A stretch of 6,524 bases of DNA from Bifidobacteriaceae bacterium (GTDB lineage: Bacteria > Actinomycetota > Actinomycetes > Actinomycetales > WQXJ01), in the NCBI GenBank assembly GCA_031261885.1, contig JAISIU010000323.1, positions 1-6,524 of the forward strand, read 5' to 3'. Below, one piece after another: positions 5,023-6,524 of this stretch. The notes under the pieces were generated by a model. The model saw nothing but the letters and a program-made list of their open reading frames with translations, searched no databases and was not told the origin of the DNA. Position numbers and translations under genes: made by a program. The stretch's first letter is position 1; every line of letters starts with the position of its first letter.

Positions 5023-6356
5023 GCTCGAACCCCCTGGCCTTTCTGGGCGGTCCCGGCCCGTCCCGCCCCGGCCCCGTCCGGCCTCAGGCCGCCGCGAAGA
5101 CGGTTTCGCGGGCCAGGGCCTGGTGGCCGGGTGTCCCGCTCGACAACCATGCCAACAGCCTCAACCTGTTGCGCCTCGTGTTCGCGGCCACGGTGATCGT
5201 GGCGCACTCGTTCTACACCGGCGGTTTCGGCCACGGCCCGATGCCGGGCGGCTACAACGTCGGCGGTTGGGCCGTGGGCGGTTTCTTCATCATCTCCGGA
5301 TATCTGATCACGGCATCCCGCAATTCCCACAAGCTCGGCGGGTTCCTGGCCCGCCGCATCGCGCGGATCTACCCGGCCTTCGTCGTCAATCTGCTGATCG
5401 TCGCGCTGGTCCTCTCGCCGATCAACTACCACTGGGCCCACCACAGCCTCAAGCACTTCTGGACCACGGCCACGACACCCCTGATGTATGTCTTCGGCAA
5501 CCTCCGCCTTCAGCTCGTCTCCTACAACGTCGCGGGTACCCCGTTGAAGGTGCCCTACCCATCGGCGTGGAACGGCTCGATGTGGACGCTATGGTATGAG
5601 TTCACCTGCTACCTGATCATCGGCATCGGGCTGACGTTCACCTGTCTTAGGCGATTCCAGAAGACATTCGTCGTCGTCGTCTTCCTCCTCAGCATCGCGG
5701 CGAACTGGCACCCGGCCCACCTAGCGACCTATTTCGGCGCCGGGTCCTACCTGCCCCAGCTGCTACAGCTCACACCGTGGTTCTTCGGCGGCGCGATCCT
5801 CTACGAGTTCCGCTCGAAGCTGCGCTACAACTTCCCGTGCGCCGTCCTGTGCGCCGCGGCCGGAACGGCGCTCATCGCCTGGCGGCCCGCGCCCGAATGG
5901 GGCACCTTCCTCTCGGCCCCGCTCTGGGGTTACGTCATCATGTGGCTCGCCATGGTGCTGCCCATGCCGAAGATCATCGGCACCCAGGACATTTCCTACG
6001 GCATCTACATTTACGGTTTCCCCGTCCAACAGGTGCTCGCGATGGCCCACGTCCAGAGCCACGGGTATTTCCCCTACATGCTGGCCTCCCTCCTTTGCAC
6101 CATCCCGTGCGCGATTGCCAGCTGGGTCATCGTCGAGAAGCCGGCCATGGCCTGGGTCCGTGAGCGCAAGGCATACCCCCGGCTGCACCATGACGCCACG
6201 CCAAGCCGTCATCTCAGGCCACAGCCGCTGCCCGCGACGCCGCCGCGTCCCACCGGCGCGGACACCCCTGCCCCCGCACCAGACCAGTCTCCCGCCCCGC
6301 ACCGCGGCAGCGACGGCCCACCGCCCGCCGCGCCGGGCACTAAGGTGGCACAGTGA
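5019..6356 (+). CDS. Acyltransferase-3 (OafA/YrhL-type) membrane O-acyltransferase
   Basis: Integral membrane protein of 445 residues that probably moves an acyl group, usually acetyl, onto a glycan or glycolipid sugar. Seen: a Pro/Gly-rich N-terminal tail (10-40), NSLNLLRLVFAATVIVAHSF (46-65) carrying the AT3 motif Arg52-X10-His63, FFIISGYLITAS (89-100), FLARRIARIYPAF (109-121), SMWTLWYEFTCYLI (187-200) with the conserved Glu194, ISYGIYIYGFPVQQ (325-338), and IVEKPAM (371-377) closing the domain. About ten hydrophobic segments lie between 47 and 372. A 65-residue tail follows; from about 395 it is rich in Pro and Ala, apparently disordered, and has no C-terminal SGNH esterase domain. The ATG at 5019 overlaps the epimerase TGA in an ATGA, so translation is probably coupled; no strong Shine-Dalgarno is visible. 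The frame is open further upstream to 4035, but that is an out-of-frame shadow of the epimerase gene. The context suggests acetylation of a 6-deoxyhexose in the glycan. Confidence 0.94.
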   Translation: MSSNPLAFLGGPGPSRPGPVRPQAAAKTVSRARAWWPGVPLDNHANSLNLLRLVFAATVIVAHSFYTGGFGHGPMPGGYNVGGWAVGGFFIISGYLITASRNSHKLGGFLARRIARIYPAFVVNLLIVALVLSPINYHWAHHSLKHFWTTATTPLMYVFGNLRLQLVSYNVAGTPLKVPYPSAWNGSMWTLWYEFTCYLIIGIGLTFTCLRRFQKTFVVVVFLLSIAANWHPAHLATYFGAGSYLPQLLQLTPWFFGGAILYEFRSKLRYNFPCAVLCAAAGTALIAWRPAPEWGTFLSAPLWGYVIMWLAMVLPMPKIIGTQDISYGIYIYGFPVQQVLAMAHVQSHGYFPYMLASLLCTIPCAIASWVIVEKPAMAWVRERKAYPRLHHDATPSRHLRPQPLPATPPRPTGADTPAPAPDQSPAPHRGSDGPPPAAPGTKVAQ

Positions 6357-6524
6357 CCGCGTCAGCCCCCACCGCAGCGCCCACCACCCGCCATGCCGCC
6401 CCCACGCCCGCACCGCACGTCGGCCGTTTCAGCGCCAGGTGGTTCCGTTTCACGCAGCCGCGCGAGGACGGTTTGCCGAACGCCCGGGTCCTTTGGCTGT
6501 TCCCCCTCGCCGTCCTCATGCTGT
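6353..6524 (+). CDS. Start of a probable membrane protein, cut by window edge
   Basis: Only the first 57 codons are present, so the function cannot be named. GTG at 6353 overlaps the acyltransferase stop (GTGA), and an AAGGTGG (6342-6348) sits 4 nt upstream, or 7 nt counting from its AAGG core, so this start is well supported. The first 22 or so residues are Ala/Pro/Thr-rich and carry few charges. A basic-aromatic stretch, RFSARWFRFTQPRE (25-38), and then DGLPNARVLWLFPLAVLML (39-57) follow; the last 14 residues look like the beginning of a first transmembrane helix. In a glycan locus such a protein is often an O-antigen-type polymerase or ligase, a flippase or a further acyltransferase, but nothing seen here chooses among them. 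Confidence 0.7.
   Translation, partial: MTASAPTAAPTTRHAAPTPAPHVGRFSARWFRFTQPREDGLPNARVLWLFPLAVLML

Noticed and set aside
5670..5681. Four tandem GTC triplets in the acyltransferase gene
   Set aside because: They encode Val-Val-Val-Val inside a membrane helix; four units are too few to call a phase-variable repeat, and triplet changes would keep the frame.

Overview
This is a G+C-rich window, roughly two-thirds G+C by eye. It uses GTG as well as ATG starts, places G or C at most third codon positions, and packs genes tightly with 4-nt stop/start overlaps. That pattern fits a high-GC actinobacterium, but nothing in the sequence fixes the genus. There are no RNA genes, CRISPR arrays, insertion sequences or phage genes. 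About 97% of the window is protein-coding, and all of it looks like a cell-surface or exported glycan locus: sugar-nucleotide synthesis, glycosyl transfer and O-acylation.

The locus is split into two divergent operons around a gap of about 21 bp at 2942-2962. The minus-strand operon reads leftwards: a GT4 glycosyltransferase (1832-2941), GDP-mannose 4,6-dehydratase gmd (744-1763), and a GDP-L-fucose synthase-family reductase (742 down past base 1, so its C-terminus is missing). The plus-strand operon reads rightwards: a GT2 glycosyltransferase (2963-3895), an extended-SDR sugar-nucleotide epimerase most like dTDP-L-rhamnose 4-epimerases (3892-5022), an acyltransferase-3 membrane protein (5019-6356), and the first 57 codons of another probable membrane protein (6353 past the window end).

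Read together, Gmd would make GDP-4-keto-6-deoxy-D-mannose, and the neighbouring reductase would turn it into a GDP-6-deoxyhexose. That product is nominally GDP-L-fucose, but the position aligned with the epimerisation cysteine of fucose synthase is alanine here, so GDP-D-rhamnose or a related product is possible. The second SDR would supply a 4-epimerised 6-deoxysugar such as 6-deoxytalose. The two glycosyltransferases would add sugars to a growing chain, and the acyltransferase would decorate it, probably with acetyl groups. The exact glycan (capsule, exopolysaccharide, glycolipid or other wall glycan) cannot be told from this window.

The points most worth a second look are: the tiny divergent region, where two opposed TANNNT boxes overlap and each lies 8 nt from a start codon; the missing cysteine in the fucose-synthase-like enzyme; an Asp-X7-Asp version of the GT4 Glu-X7-Glu motif; and the epimerase plus acyltransferase pair, which recalls acetylated 6-deoxytalose O-antigens. 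No wholly new type of system is evident.
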